Assembly (NCBI GenBank): GCA_021821045.1 | Contig: JAKACW010000001.1 | Location: 1 to 64,000 of the forward strand | DNA length: 64,000 bases | Reading direction: 5' to 3' | DNA from: Pseudomonadota bacterium | GTDB taxonomy: Bacteria; Pseudomonadota; Gammaproteobacteria; JAADHS01 | In this document: piece after piece, positions 1 to 9,014 of the stretch | How positions within the stretch are numbered: position 1 is the stretch's first letter | Layout of the letters: the number at the start of each line of letters is the position of its first letter | The notes under the pieces: model-generated | The model's database searches: none | What the model saw: only the letters and a program-made list of their open reading frames with translations | Told to the model about the DNA's origin: nothing | Position numbers and translations under genes: made by a program

Positions 1-79
1 CGATCCACTGTTGGCGCGGCGCCTCATGACCAAACGAACCCACTTCGCCCTCGAATATCTGGCCTTCTGTCAGCGACAT
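1..79 (-). CDS. Unknown protein, N-terminal fragment cut by the left edge
   Basis: An ATG on the minus strand at 79-77 is preceded by a good AGGAGG ribosome site about seven bases upstream and opens a frame that stays open to the window edge (26 codons). The visible N-terminus reads MSLTEGQIFEGEVGSF and continues HEAPRQQWI. There is no signal peptide or membrane segment in this piece. The family cannot be recognised from so little. A possible promoter with a phased direct-repeat operator lies about 250 bases upstream (324-368). Confidence 0.5.
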   Translation of the reverse strand, partial: MSLTEGQIFEGEVGSFGHEAPRQQWI

Positions 80-260
80 GCACAACCTCCTAGGACCGCA
101 TATGAATTATAAATATAGGGTTGATGACAAAACCGCGATCACGCAAACGCTCGGACCTAAGGAACCTTTGATTGACTCCAAGCAAGGCGTCCAAGGATCG
201 GAAAGAAGCAGTCAATCAGACATCTTTTGATTCAGCGAATGGCGATCACGCTTCAAAGCA

Positions 261-280
261 CGCCCCCTTCGTTGGGGGCG
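261..280. other. Perfect GC-rich hairpin, possible terminator
   Basis: A seven-base-pair perfect stem (CGCCCCC / GGGGGCG) with a six-base TTCGTT loop. It lies about 200 bases past the stop of the minus-strand TPR lipoprotein gene. On the minus strand it is followed by only a short TTT, so it is a weak candidate intrinsic terminator; it could also act as a leader structure for the gene at the left edge. Confidence 0.3.
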
Positions 281-323
281 GACTCGGCAGACCCTACTTG
301 TTGTCTGAGCTCGAGCACGCGCT

Positions 324-368
324 ACAGTAGCACAGGGCCTCGATTGTTTTGTGACAGTTTTGTAACAA
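324..368 (-). promoter_or_regulatory. Putative PhoB box and -10 upstream of the left-edge gene
   Basis: Read on the minus strand: TTGTTAC-AAAA-CTGTCAC (368-351) is a tandem repeat with an 11-base period, followed by a degenerate third unit (346-340). A TACTGT hexamer (329-324) starts ten bases after that third unit. The 7-4-7 architecture and the first two units fit the Pho box consensus CTGTCAT-N4-CTGTCAC. This is inference from sequence; the only downstream gene is the partial one ending at 79. Confidence 0.5.
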
Positions 369-483
369 CGCTCGAGGCGAATGTAAACGGTGTTCCCAAC
401 GCCGGCAGCGTGTCGCGTAAACCACTGATTTTCAGATATCGCTCCGTATACATAGGACACTGCCGTCGTGGCCAGCCGTTGGG

Positions 484-2880
484 TCAAGAATTCTCAAGCG
501 AAGCCAACGTCGTGACCGCCTCCTCGCGCCCGCTAAATGGCGTTTCCGCTTGAACCGCGTCACCCAGATGCGCCCGCGCCTGATCCAAGTTCCCCTTCCT
601 ATAGTGAGCCATGCCAAGATGGTATTTCAGAAGGGCGGATGACGGTACCAATCGCAACGCCTTTTCCAAACTGACGATGGCGTTATCGAAATCTCCGCGA
701 TGATAGTCCACCCAACCCACCGTATCCAGCACCGATGGATCGCCGCTGGCAGCAAGAGGCTCAACCAGCTCCTTGGCACGGTCCAATTCCGCGCGACTCG
801 GCTCTCCCACCGTCGTCAACATCGCTAGATTGTTGCGCGCAACGGCTTCATCCGGGTGCGATTTCAAGATGGCTTCATATTCGTTCCTGGCGGCCACGAA
901 GTCTTGCTTGCGCGCTTCGTAAAAGGACGCCAACGCATAGTGAATCTTTAGATCACCGTCCGTCGCCTCGATCCCAGATTTCAGCGTCTTTAACGCCGCC
1001 TCGTCGTCGTTTCGCTGAAGCTGAATTCCGGCCATATTGAGATGCGCGGTCGCGAACTTCGGGTTTATCGCTATAACACGCGCGAATCGTTTCGCCGCTT
1101 CAACATAGTTCTTCTCGGCAACCAGCAACTCGCCTTTGGCATTGAGCGCTATGAAGTCGTTCGGGCTCGTCTTGATTACCCCGTCGACCACTTCGTGGGC
1201 ACCTTTCATGTCACCTTGGTCCGCCAGTGTCTTCACAAGCATCAAGAATGGCTCGACAGCACCTGGATTCTTCTCATGGGCCGCTCGAAGCCCCGCCACT
1301 GCTTGGCCTTTTTCGCCCTTTGCCTGCGCAAGCAACGCCCCGTAGTAGTCCGCCACCCCGGTCTTGTCATTGTTTCGGCGAAGTTGGTCTATTGTCGCTT
1401 GGGCCTCATCAAACCGCTTGTCCGCAATTAGATAGGTTAGCAGCAGCTCCGTTATCTGGCGGCTTTCCGGCGCAGTCTTGCTCGCCAACTTCAGCTCCTC
1501 GATCGCGGCGTCCTTCGCATTCGCTTCGGTGTAGAGGCGCACTAGCTGTAACCTGCTTGCCGTGTCCAAGGGCGCCACGGTGAGCAGCTTCTTGAGCGTG
1601 TCGATGGTCAACTCTCGCTCGTCGTTGGCGAGATGCGCCTTAGCAAGGTTGCGCAATGTGCTGGCCGATTCGGGCTCATCACGCAAGATCGCTCGTAAAT
1701 CAGCGATAGCACTCACCGGATCGTCCTGCGCCAAGTAGATTGCCGCGCGCAGCTCCAGTGCGCTTCGATCCCGGGTGTTCTCCTTCACTACTTCATCAAG
1801 GAGTCGCTTAGCTTCCGCAAGCTTCTCTTGCCCAACGCGGAGTTTGGCCAGTTCCACACGCGCCTTCAAACCCGCCTGGCTCGTCTTGTGGCGATCAACG
1901 AGCTGCAACAAAACTTTTTCCGCTTCCTCACCGCGCTTTTGGGATGCGAGAAATTGCGCGCGACCAAGCTGCAATTCCCAGTTCTCGGGCTCTCGGCTCA
2001 ACATCGAGTCAAACTCCTTTTCCGCCAGTTGCGGTTCACGCTGTTTGGCCAGAAAATCGATCAGGACCAGCTTCGCAGACGTGCTGTCCGGAATGGCAGT
2101 GACCATGTCGCGCAACACGGTCTCCGCCTCATCAAGCCGCTTTTTGCCGGCATAGTATTTCGCAAGTCGAACGCGATGCTGAGTGTTTGCGGGATCCGCG
2201 TCGATGGCACCTTTGACCGCAGCAATCGCTTCGTCGTCGTCACCGGCCCGTGTTGCCACGTCGGCCAGAACGAGCCACAACGTCGAATCCTCAGAATGCG
2301 TTTTAATCGCGCTTTTGACCAACTCCATGGCTTGGCTGTATGCCTGCTTATTGGTCAACATAGAGACGTAGACCAGCGTTGCATCGAGGTTGGTGGGATC
2401 CGCCATAAGAGCCGCTTTCACGTCACGCTCGGCGCCTTCCGCATCGCCTCGTCTCGATTTCACTCCAGCGCGAACCGTCAAAGCGATCGAATCGCTGGCA
2501 CTCACGGCTAGAAGTTCATCCGCCAAAGGAGCCGCCAGATCGACGGCACCGTTGCTAAAATATAGCTTCGCCAAATGCCGCTTGGCATCCACGTGCTGCG
2601 GGTCGAGTTCCAAAGTCTTACGATACAATCCCACTGCGGAACGAACATCACCCAATTTTTCGAAAGCTTGGCCCATATTGTAGTTGGCAGACACGTGCAT
2701 TGGATCCATTTGAAGCACATTCTTGAACTCCACCCGTGCCTTCTCCAGGTCGCCGTCAGCAAGATGCTGCATTCCACGATCGAAGTGCTTGGTCAAGCGC
2801 TCCTCTTTTCCGCCACACGCGCCGACCGCGACGCTCAGCGCAATGACGACGCTCAGTGGTGCAAGCTTCTTTAACAGCAT
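484..2880 (-). CDS. prsT: TPR-repeat lipoprotein of exosortase/EPS systems (PrsT-like)
   Basis: A 798-residue exported lipoprotein. The start at 2880 (MLLKK) gives a clean lipoprotein signal ending in the lipobox VGAC; the in-frame ATG at 2895 would add five unnecessary residues. The rest is tandem tetratricopeptide repeats with recurring A-x-Y-x-x-A and L-x-x-x-P patterns (for example LDPQHVDAKRHLA and INPKFATAHLNMA). TPR lipoproteins of this type (PrsT) accompany PEP-CTERM/VPLPA exosortase loci and are thought to help EPS assembly or secretion in the periplasm. It is the last gene of the exosortase operon, 18 bases after the phosphoglycosyltransferase gene. The exact role is unknown; the match to the family is by context and architecture. 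Confidence 0.85.
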   Translation of the reverse strand: MLLKKLAPLSVVIALSVAVGACGGKEERLTKHFDRGMQHLADGDLEKARVEFKNVLQMDPMHVSANYNMGQAFEKLGDVRSAVGLYRKTLELDPQHVDAKRHLAKLYFSNGAVDLAAPLADELLAVSASDSIALTVRAGVKSRRGDAEGAERDVKAALMADPTNLDATLVYVSMLTNKQAYSQAMELVKSAIKTHSEDSTLWLVLADVATRAGDDDEAIAAVKGAIDADPANTQHRVRLAKYYAGKKRLDEAETVLRDMVTAIPDSTSAKLVLIDFLAKQREPQLAEKEFDSMLSREPENWELQLGRAQFLASQKRGEEAEKVLLQLVDRHKTSQAGLKARVELAKLRVGQEKLAEAKRLLDEVVKENTRDRSALELRAAIYLAQDDPVSAIADLRAILRDEPESASTLRNLAKAHLANDERELTIDTLKKLLTVAPLDTASRLQLVRLYTEANAKDAAIEELKLASKTAPESRQITELLLTYLIADKRFDEAQATIDQLRRNNDKTGVADYYGALLAQAKGEKGQAVAGLRAAHEKNPGAVEPFLMLVKTLADQGDMKGAHEVVDGVIKTSPNDFIALNAKGELLVAEKNYVEAAKRFARVIAINPKFATAHLNMAGIQLQRNDDEAALKTLKSGIEATDGDLKIHYALASFYEARKQDFVAARNEYEAILKSHPDEAVARNNLAMLTTVGEPSRAELDRAKELVEPLAASGDPSVLDTVGWVDYHRGDFDNAIVSLEKALRLVPSSALLKYHLGMAHYRKGNLDQARAHLGDAVQAETPFSGREEAVTTLASLENS

Positions 2881-2898
2881 GATGAAAATCTCCAATTG

Positions 2899-4542
2899 TT
2901 ACGGTTGCAGAACGCCCTGCATTGCAAAAGCCGAAAAAGCCACCGAAGAAAAGATGCGAATCTGCAGAGGCTTGAGCCCGCTCTCGTGCAACACAAGTTC
3001 GATCGCATAAAAGACAACGATCAACTTGGCGATAAACTCTCCATACTGAACCTGGCTAAGGAATGCTCCCGGCAAAGCCGGGATGGCGAACGCCGCGAAA
3101 ATCACCAGGAAATCAAGCGGCGTCATCTCGAAACGGCGCTGTACCGACCAGCGGAATCCGACAATGACTGCCAGCGCAAGAAGCACGAAATAGAGATCGA
3201 AAGCCTGCTTGTGTTGATCGAAAATATTGAACCCAGTTTGCAGCGCGAACACCACCAAGGCACCGAGAAGGTAAAGCGCGGTCCGTTCGAACCAACTGAG
3301 TTCATCGGAACCCCGTTGGACCAGCAGCACGAACAGCACGACGACCAATACGAAGATGCCTAGCGCAGCCGTGTCAGGAACTGCTGTTCCAACAACCCCG
3401 ACCACGGCGGTAATTAACGCCAAGCTAAGGGCTGCGGCGCGGCCTGAAGCAGCCGCCAGCCACCTCGTAAGCCTTGGCAGAGACACGCCAAAGAAGATCG
3501 GGTCGCCAAGCGAGCTACTCTGCTCGTGCTCCGCCCGCCGCCAGCCGAGCGTCAACGGAAAATGGATCGCGGTCAGCACCGCAATTCCCGTGCCCAAGAA
3601 GGTAACAATAACGGTCAAGTCAGACTCGAAGCGCAGGTAGTACGCCAGCAACACGAAACCGGACTGGACAATATAGGCCACAAGCACCGCTTCGCTGTGG
3701 TGAAAACCAAGATCAAGCAGCTTATGATGCAAATGGTTCTTATCGGGCGAGAACGGCGACCGACCGGCCCGAATTCTCTGCACCATAACCGATGCCGTAT
3801 CCAACAGCGGCCATCCCAGCAGCATCAGCGGCAAGGCCGGGCTCAGGGGCGCAGTTGGATGTTGAGTAACCATGATCGCCAAAACGCCCGCCGCGAAGCC
3901 GAGAAACTGGCTTCCGCCGTCACCCATGAATATCCGAGCGGGATGAGTATTGAAGCGCAGAAATCCCAGAATACTGCCCACAGCAGCCAGCGCGATGAAG
4001 ATTACGGTCGCATTCTCCGTCACGAAGGCCAATACCGCCACCGCGCCAATGGACAACATGGCCGTACCGCCCGCCAAGCCGTCCAATCCGTCGCTCAGGT
4101 TTATGGCGTTGGTCACCCCGAGAAGAAAGAGGACCGTCAGTGGGACGGTGAGAAATAGCGGCGCCGATCCATCTCCAAACAGCGGCAAAGTATTCGCCAT
4201 GACATGACCGTATCCGATGACGACGGCCACCGCGACGGCTTGGCCAAAGAATTTCAACCGATAGTCAAGGTTGGCGCGATCGTCCCATAAGCCAAAGCCG
4301 AGTATGATCAAGGCACCGATCAGAAACGCGACCACCTCTCGCGCAACGGGCAACCAAATGACAATCGGCACCAGAGCCCCGACAACGATCGCGATCCCTC
4401 CGATGCGGGGCACCGCTTGGGTATGCACCTTGCGATCGCCGGGCATGTCCACAAACTGCCACCGCTGCGCGTTGCGTATAAGCGGTGGAATAAGCAGCAT
4501 CGTTACGAACATCGCCATCAAGAAGTTGAGCAGCAGAGCCAC
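2899..4542 (-). CDS. WecA/MraY-family undecaprenyl-phosphate sugar-1-phosphate transferase with C-terminal extension
   Basis: A 547-residue polytopic membrane protein. It should transfer a sugar-1-phosphate (probably an N-acetylhexosamine) from a UDP-sugar to undecaprenyl phosphate, starting the EPS repeat unit. Family motifs are present: WDD at 86-88, NLSDGLDGLAGG near 148-159, the FMGDGGS loop near 205-211 and HLHHKL near 270-275. WecA proteins end near residue 350-370; this one carries about 180 further hydrophobic residues (FVLVVVLFVLL and later spans) that I cannot assign. It lies 11 bases downstream of the exosortase gene, so the two are co-transcribed. Confidence 0.88.
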   Translation of the reverse strand: MALLLNFLMAMFVTMLLIPPLIRNAQRWQFVDMPGDRKVHTQAVPRIGGIAIVVGALVPIVIWLPVAREVVAFLIGALIILGFGLWDDRANLDYRLKFFGQAVAVAVVIGYGHVMANTLPLFGDGSAPLFLTVPLTVLFLLGVTNAINLSDGLDGLAGGTAMLSIGAVAVLAFVTENATVIFIALAAVGSILGFLRFNTHPARIFMGDGGSQFLGFAAGVLAIMVTQHPTAPLSPALPLMLLGWPLLDTASVMVQRIRAGRSPFSPDKNHLHHKLLDLGFHHSEAVLVAYIVQSGFVLLAYYLRFESDLTVIVTFLGTGIAVLTAIHFPLTLGWRRAEHEQSSSLGDPIFFGVSLPRLTRWLAAASGRAAALSLALITAVVGVVGTAVPDTAALGIFVLVVVLFVLLVQRGSDELSWFERTALYLLGALVVFALQTGFNIFDQHKQAFDLYFVLLALAVIVGFRWSVQRRFEMTPLDFLVIFAAFAIPALPGAFLSQVQYGEFIAKLIVVFYAIELVLHESGLKPLQIRIFSSVAFSAFAMQGVLQP

Positions 4543-4553
4543 AATGACTCCCT

Positions 4554-6143
4554 TCAGCTCGGGATATACGGATCGAGTTCGCGACCGACGTCCGTGGCAA
4601 ACTTGGTAAGCAACTCGTCAGCCGATTCAACGTCGCCACCAGGAGGGATAACCGTCGTAAGCCGCACTAATGCGCCATCGGAACGATTCCGCGTCAGAGA
4701 ATCCCAGAACAAGTACCACTTCACCAGATATTCGTTGGTTACAACACGCCCTCGTTGCTGAAACCAGTAGTAGACGAGTTGTTTCTGCTCGCCCTTTTCA
4801 ATAAGCGCCCGATTAACTTGCAGGGGCGCGCCACCCGGACCGGCACCAGGAACCTCAATTTCGTTAAGATCGCTGATGCGCCAGCCGCCGCCGGGGATGC
4901 ATGAGCGCGGCGAGTGGACCGATTGACCTTTGCGCTGGGAGCCATAATAGGCGACGTATAAATTGACGGGCTGGGGCGACCCGCCGAGCCGATAATCGGC
5001 CAGCAGGTAGTCGTCGAATTTCAAAGCATCTACATAGATCTTTTCCAGCCGTCCGGCTTCACCGCGCCAAGACGCAAAGTTCCCTGGAAAACCAATGAAC
5101 TCGGCGCGCTGCGGCATCAGCTCCGTGCGTTCGGGCTTGACGACCATAAAGCCCGCGATAAGCGCCAACAACGCTATCCCTCCGACCAGGGGTGACTGAA
5201 TTGTGCGGGCCTGGACATTGGCGGCCGCTACCTTGGCTGCCGAGATCGGCGGCAAACCGAACACGCCGCGAAACGGCTTCCTCGTGCCCACGAACGTCAA
5301 CAACCACATCTCGAAAAACAATAGGGACGTGCACGCCATAAACACGACCCAGCCTTCGAAGTCGTGCAAGAAACCCTCGGCCATCTCGGGTCCCCACCTA
5401 TCCACGGTAACCCCGATAACACCGATACGAAAGCTGTTCATCAGCACCGTAATGGGAATGGTCGATAGAAACACGACCAAGCGCTTCCAGAACTCAACTC
5501 GGTATAGGTACGCGGCAATAAAGCCAAAGGTCATCAGCGGAAACAGATAGCGCAGCCCGCTGCAGGCCTCCACTACCTGGAGCTGGTAGGCTCCAAGGTC
5601 AATCACGTTTCCTTCCGCCGAGACGCTAATGCCCAAGAGGCGAATGACTGCAACGCCCAAGTCCGATGAAACCAGCTGCAGCTTAGCGGACAATCCCTGG
5701 TACAAAAAGTCCGGCAATGGAATCATGAACGCGAGAACGAGCAACGGCGCCCACAGCGAGCGGAACGCCCGCCAACCAAATGCGGCAAGAACAAGGCCAA
5801 CGACGACCACGAGGAACGCGTAATGAACAACAATATAGAGCGTGGCGAGTTCTCCCACTATGAGCAAAAACGCGCCCATTAGCACTATCGCAAAACCGTA
5901 CCACGTGCCCTTGAATTCAATGGTGCGCAAAAAAGGCCACTGCTGCCAGACAAAAAACAGGGAGACAAAGGGCACAAGGTAACCGTAGCTGTACTCCTCG
6001 GAGCTACCCCATTTAGTCAGCAGAAACCCCAGCCCGTCGGAGAACGTCACCCCGACCAAGGCGGCAGCAACGAGCAGCGCTGTCCACCACGGCCGCGTTT
6101 CTTTCCATATGGTCGAAGTGGACGAAAGCGCTAGGGTATTCAT
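4554..6143 (-). CDS. xrtD: Exosortase D (VPLPA-CTERM-specific) fused to EpsI domain
   Basis: A 529-residue protein. Residues 1-290 form a multi-span exosortase with the full catalytic set: Cys194 in EACSGLRYL, Arg239 in NSFRIG and His260 in FLHDFEGW. Residues about 315-529 are an EpsI-like domain with the signature HSPRSCIPGGGW (410-421). This exosortase-EpsI fusion is typical of XrtD, the transpeptidase-like enzyme that cuts C-terminal VPLPA tails. Two proteins with such tails are in this window (C-termini near 50278 and 53931), which supports the assignment. It heads the unit xrtD, phosphoglycosyltransferase, prsT. A PhoB-like promoter (6195-6228) lies about 50-85 bases upstream of the ATG at 6143. 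Confidence 0.92.
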   Translation of the reverse strand: MNTLALSSTSTIWKETRPWWTALLVAAALVGVTFSDGLGFLLTKWGSSEEYSYGYLVPFVSLFFVWQQWPFLRTIEFKGTWYGFAIVLMGAFLLIVGELATLYIVVHYAFLVVVVGLVLAAFGWRAFRSLWAPLLVLAFMIPLPDFLYQGLSAKLQLVSSDLGVAVIRLLGISVSAEGNVIDLGAYQLQVVEACSGLRYLFPLMTFGFIAAYLYRVEFWKRLVVFLSTIPITVLMNSFRIGVIGVTVDRWGPEMAEGFLHDFEGWVVFMACTSLLFFEMWLLTFVGTRKPFRGVFGLPPISAAKVAAANVQARTIQSPLVGGIALLALIAGFMVVKPERTELMPQRAEFIGFPGNFASWRGEAGRLEKIYVDALKFDDYLLADYRLGGSPQPVNLYVAYYGSQRKGQSVHSPRSCIPGGGWRISDLNEIEVPGAGPGGAPLQVNRALIEKGEQKQLVYYWFQQRGRVVTNEYLVKWYLFWDSLTRNRSDGALVRLTTVIPPGGDVESADELLTKFATDVGRELDPYIPS

Positions 6144-6194
6144 TTTATATCAATCGGTTACGAGCTTATTGCGCTCTTTCATTGTGAGTGGGAG

Positions 6195-6228
6195 AGGCTA
6201 TCAGGCATACGTGACAAACGTATTACAC
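6195..6228 (-). promoter_or_regulatory. Putative PhoB-dependent promoter of xrtD
   Basis: Minus-strand GTGTAAT-ACGT-TTGTCAC (6228-6211) is an 11-base-phased direct repeat. Exactly ten bases later comes TAGCCT (6200-6195), a TANNNT -10 element. The same TAGCCT at the same spacing occurs at 20523-20556. It would give a leader of about 45 bases before the xrtD start. Confidence 0.55.
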
Positions 6229-6305
6229 CACCGACCAGCAGGAAGATTGAGATTGCGCAGAGCTAGCGGACTGAGCACGCATAGACCGCGTCAAGACGCC
6301 GCTTC

Positions 6306-7052
6306 TCACGAGGAACGCAACACGGTCAACTTCTCCCGCACAACTCGCATCGCGAAAAGTGGCAATGCCGTCTGTCGAATGAGTCGCGCGGGCTGCGACA
6401 GCAATCGATAAAGCCACTCAAGATTCAGCACACAAAACAATTTCGGCGCCCGACGGACCTTGCCGGCCAACACGTCGAAGGTGCCGCCCACGCCCTGGCA
6501 GACCTTGACCTGTAGACGATGCAGATACTTGCCCATCCACAATTCTTGGCGCGGACTACCCAAGGCGACAAACAGAATTTGGGCGCCTGAGTTGTTGATC
6601 GCTTCGATTACTTCATCCATTCGGCTCTCGGGAACGTAACCGTCCTGCGCTCCGACAATCCTCAGGTTCGGATACAGCGAACGCAAACGGGCCTCGGCCA
6701 CACGGTTTACCTCCGGCGCAGCACCGTAGAGATAGACTGTATAGCCCTTTCGCTGCGCCAAGTCACAGATTGCCGGCATTAACTCCGAACCGGGCACTCG
6801 CTGCAATCGTTTGTGCCAGAGCAAACGGGCCGCAATCACGGCGCCTATTCCGTCGGGAATAAGAAGTCCGGCACCCTGGATTGCATGCAGCAAGTTCGCG
6901 TCATGGCGTGCCTTCATGATCTTCTCGGGATTGACTGCGATGATGGCGCGGGGGCTGTCGCCCTGCACCAGCGTATCGACTGCTTCAACCGCCGAACTCA
7001 TGGTTACACAGTCCATTGGCACACCCAAGATGTCAACGCGATCCGGCATCAT
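6306..7052 (-). CDS. WecG/TagA/CpsF-family glycosyltransferase (GT26)
   Basis: A 248-residue cytosolic, membrane-associated glycosyltransferase that adds the second sugar, typically ManNAc or ManNAcA, to a lipid-linked N-acetylhexosamine. Family motifs are visible: NPEKI near 41, PDGIG near 66, RVPGSEL near 85, GSPRQELWM near 165 and GVGGTFDVLAGK near 188. The start at 7052 has GGGAGG five bases upstream and overlaps the preceding heparinase gene by 20 bases, so translation is coupled. A ManNAc-type substrate fits wecB and wecC in the same window. Confidence 0.88.
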   Translation of the reverse strand: MMPDRVDILGVPMDCVTMSSAVEAVDTLVQGDSPRAIIAVNPEKIMKARHDANLLHAIQGAGLLIPDGIGAVIAARLLWHKRLQRVPGSELMPAICDLAQRKGYTVYLYGAAPEVNRVAEARLRSLYPNLRIVGAQDGYVPESRMDEVIEAINNSGAQILFVALGSPRQELWMGKYLHRLQVKVCQGVGGTFDVLAGKVRRAPKLFCVLNLEWLYRLLSQPARLIRQTALPLFAMRVVREKLTVLRSS

Positions 7053-8976
7053 TCAACACCTCCCTAACCCTGTGAATGTGGGCCTCCTCGATTCGAGTAT
7101 CCTGTTGCGGCTCGCCGAGCCGCAACACTGTCAAGAACTCATGGGGCAACTGCCCCGTGTACTCCATACGTACTACGCATGCTGCGGACCGCTGGCCGTA
7201 CGAGTCGGACCGCCAGCCGACCGTTTCATCACCTTGCGCCCGCAATAGCGCTGTCCGTCCTCCGCTTAGCGCAATACGGATTCGACCGTCGCTTGCGCTC
7301 ACAATCGCGCCGTCAGTGTCTTCCCGAACGGGCAGGCCTAGGTGCCAGTTCAACTCAAGACGCCGCACATCCGAGCCAAGCAGTCGGTCCAGAACGATGC
7401 ACGTTCCGCGATCCGCGTCCCAAAGAACGGCACGGCGATGAATTACACCGATACTTTGATACCCATCGTGTTCAGCGGCGAAGGCCACAACAGATGGATC
7501 GTTCACACTCAGCTGCAGATACCGCGCGCTATACGGCCGCGACCACATGAATGCCGATTCCTGTCGTGCTTGATCCGCTCCCTCGACCACCACAGTGTTG
7601 TGTGCTCGCGTGCTGCGAAAATACCGACGCCAGCGCATATCGCCCGTGTAGGTGTAAGTTCCGGGATCCACAAGTACGGCCTGCCCCCCCACTTTTAAGA
7701 CCAGCGACAAGGCGTCCGCATGGCCATGTCCGCACGAGGGAAACATACCCAGAGAGCCATGATCGAAGATAATCTCGACGGGCTCCTCCTCACACATGGA
7801 ATTGATCAACGTGTAGCCGGACTGTTCGAATGTCGATACGGTGTTAGGCGTCCGTGAGTTCGGCCCGTGTCCGTCAGTTTCCGCGAAGGCCAAGCGCAGA
7901 TAGGGAGACAATGCGTAGCCGCCGTCACGATCTCCTATTTGGGGCAGATCCTCTGGCGCGCGCGAGAAAGCGGTCAAAAAGCGGCGACCCCGCTCAACCG
8001 CCTCGGCAACTCCTTCGGGCACACTTTGACCGACATGCCGCAGCAACCGCTCCGTCAAACCAAGCAGGTCCACCACAAACAACAAGTACCAGAACGCCTG
8101 CTCAATGCTGCCCCCGTCGGCCAGTATTTGCCTGCGCGCTTCCTTGTCGAGGATTTCCAGTCCCCGCTCGCGCCACAACGCGGCTTCTTTGAATTCCGGA
8201 AAGAGCGTTCCCGCATAGACCAAGCCAACACACTCGGCGATGGTGTGATTTCCCGCAGAGGAGTGCAGAGATAATCGGCGGAAAATGAAGCGCGCATGGG
8301 ACTCCATCAGAGCCGCGACACGACCCCAAATGTCCTCCTCCGCCGGAATATGGTTCCGCGCGATATCGAAGGCATAACAAACGGACAAGATCCTAAGGCC
8401 GCATTCCATCGCTGAAATGTAGTGCACACCGATAAACGGGGGGTTCTGTTCATACCACGACGTGAATACGTCCTTTAACGCGTGAACGGCATCACGCGCC
8501 CGCTTTCCCTCGGTGGAGCGCGCCGTCAACGCCAGCGTTACCATGTCCTGCAAGCGGCCCGGCTCCCACACGAGCCTAACGTCGCCGTATGCATTTCCCT
8601 CACGGTAGGGAATGGAGGCGAAGAATGTCCGCGGCCAAACCTTGCCCGTATCCGGCGCCACATGCCAAGCTGAATCACCGCCGTGCCACGACCACGCGCA
8701 ATTCATCGCACGGCCCCGTCCCGCCAACAACTCGTCCACGGCTGCCGCGGCGGGATCAAAGTCCCACGGCAACTCAGGGACTTGCGACGTTTGCGACCGG
8801 CAAAACGCATACGCCGAACCGCTCCGCGAGCTGCGAAAAGGGCTCGGAAGGATCATCTGGCGGGCATGCATCTGCTTGACGACCAATTGCTCGCCGACGC
8901 GGTGCATAATCTCCGCCGGCGACATGACGCTGAGCCGCCTCACGTACCAATTGATTCTGTCCAGTCCCGCCAGCAT
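7033..8976 (-). CDS. Heparinase II/III-family polysaccharide lyase-like protein
   Basis: A 647-residue protein. The N-terminal 350 residues form the alpha-helical toroid of alginate/heparin lyases (HYISAMECGLRILS, HSSAGNHTIAECVGL). The C-terminal half is the heparinase II/III beta-sandwich (DHGSLGMFPSCGHGHADAL, then VDPGTYTYTGDMRWR). Members in EPS clusters cleave or edit uronic-acid-containing polymer. There is no obvious signal peptide, so its compartment is unclear. It lies between the bi-domain oxidoreductase and the WecG-type gene; this trio recurs in bacterial EPS loci. Confidence 0.85.
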   Translation of the reverse strand: MLAGLDRINWYVRRLSVMSPAEIMHRVGEQLVVKQMHARQMILPSPFRSSRSGSAYAFCRSQTSQVPELPWDFDPAAAAVDELLAGRGRAMNCAWSWHGGDSAWHVAPDTGKVWPRTFFASIPYREGNAYGDVRLVWEPGRLQDMVTLALTARSTEGKRARDAVHALKDVFTSWYEQNPPFIGVHYISAMECGLRILSVCYAFDIARNHIPAEEDIWGRVAALMESHARFIFRRLSLHSSAGNHTIAECVGLVYAGTLFPEFKEAALWRERGLEILDKEARRQILADGGSIEQAFWYLLFVVDLLGLTERLLRHVGQSVPEGVAEAVERGRRFLTAFSRAPEDLPQIGDRDGGYALSPYLRLAFAETDGHGPNSRTPNTVSTFEQSGYTLINSMCEEEPVEIIFDHGSLGMFPSCGHGHADALSLVLKVGGQAVLVDPGTYTYTGDMRWRRYFRSTRAHNTVVVEGADQARQESAFMWSRPYSARYLQLSVNDPSVVAFAAEHDGYQSIGVIHRRAVLWDADRGTCIVLDRLLGSDVRRLELNWHLGLPVREDTDGAIVSASDGRIRIALSGGRTALLRAQGDETVGWRSDSYGQRSAACVVRMEYTGQLPHEFLTVLRLGEPQQDTRIEEAHIHRVREVLNDAGSR

Positions 8977-9014
8977 CGGATCGTTTTACCTGAACAATGT
9001 TTCAGAAATTCGAT

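Noticed and set aside
212-553. Short open frames on both strands left of the TPR gene
   Set aside because: No ribosome sites or protein-like composition; the region is better explained by the operator and hairpin there.
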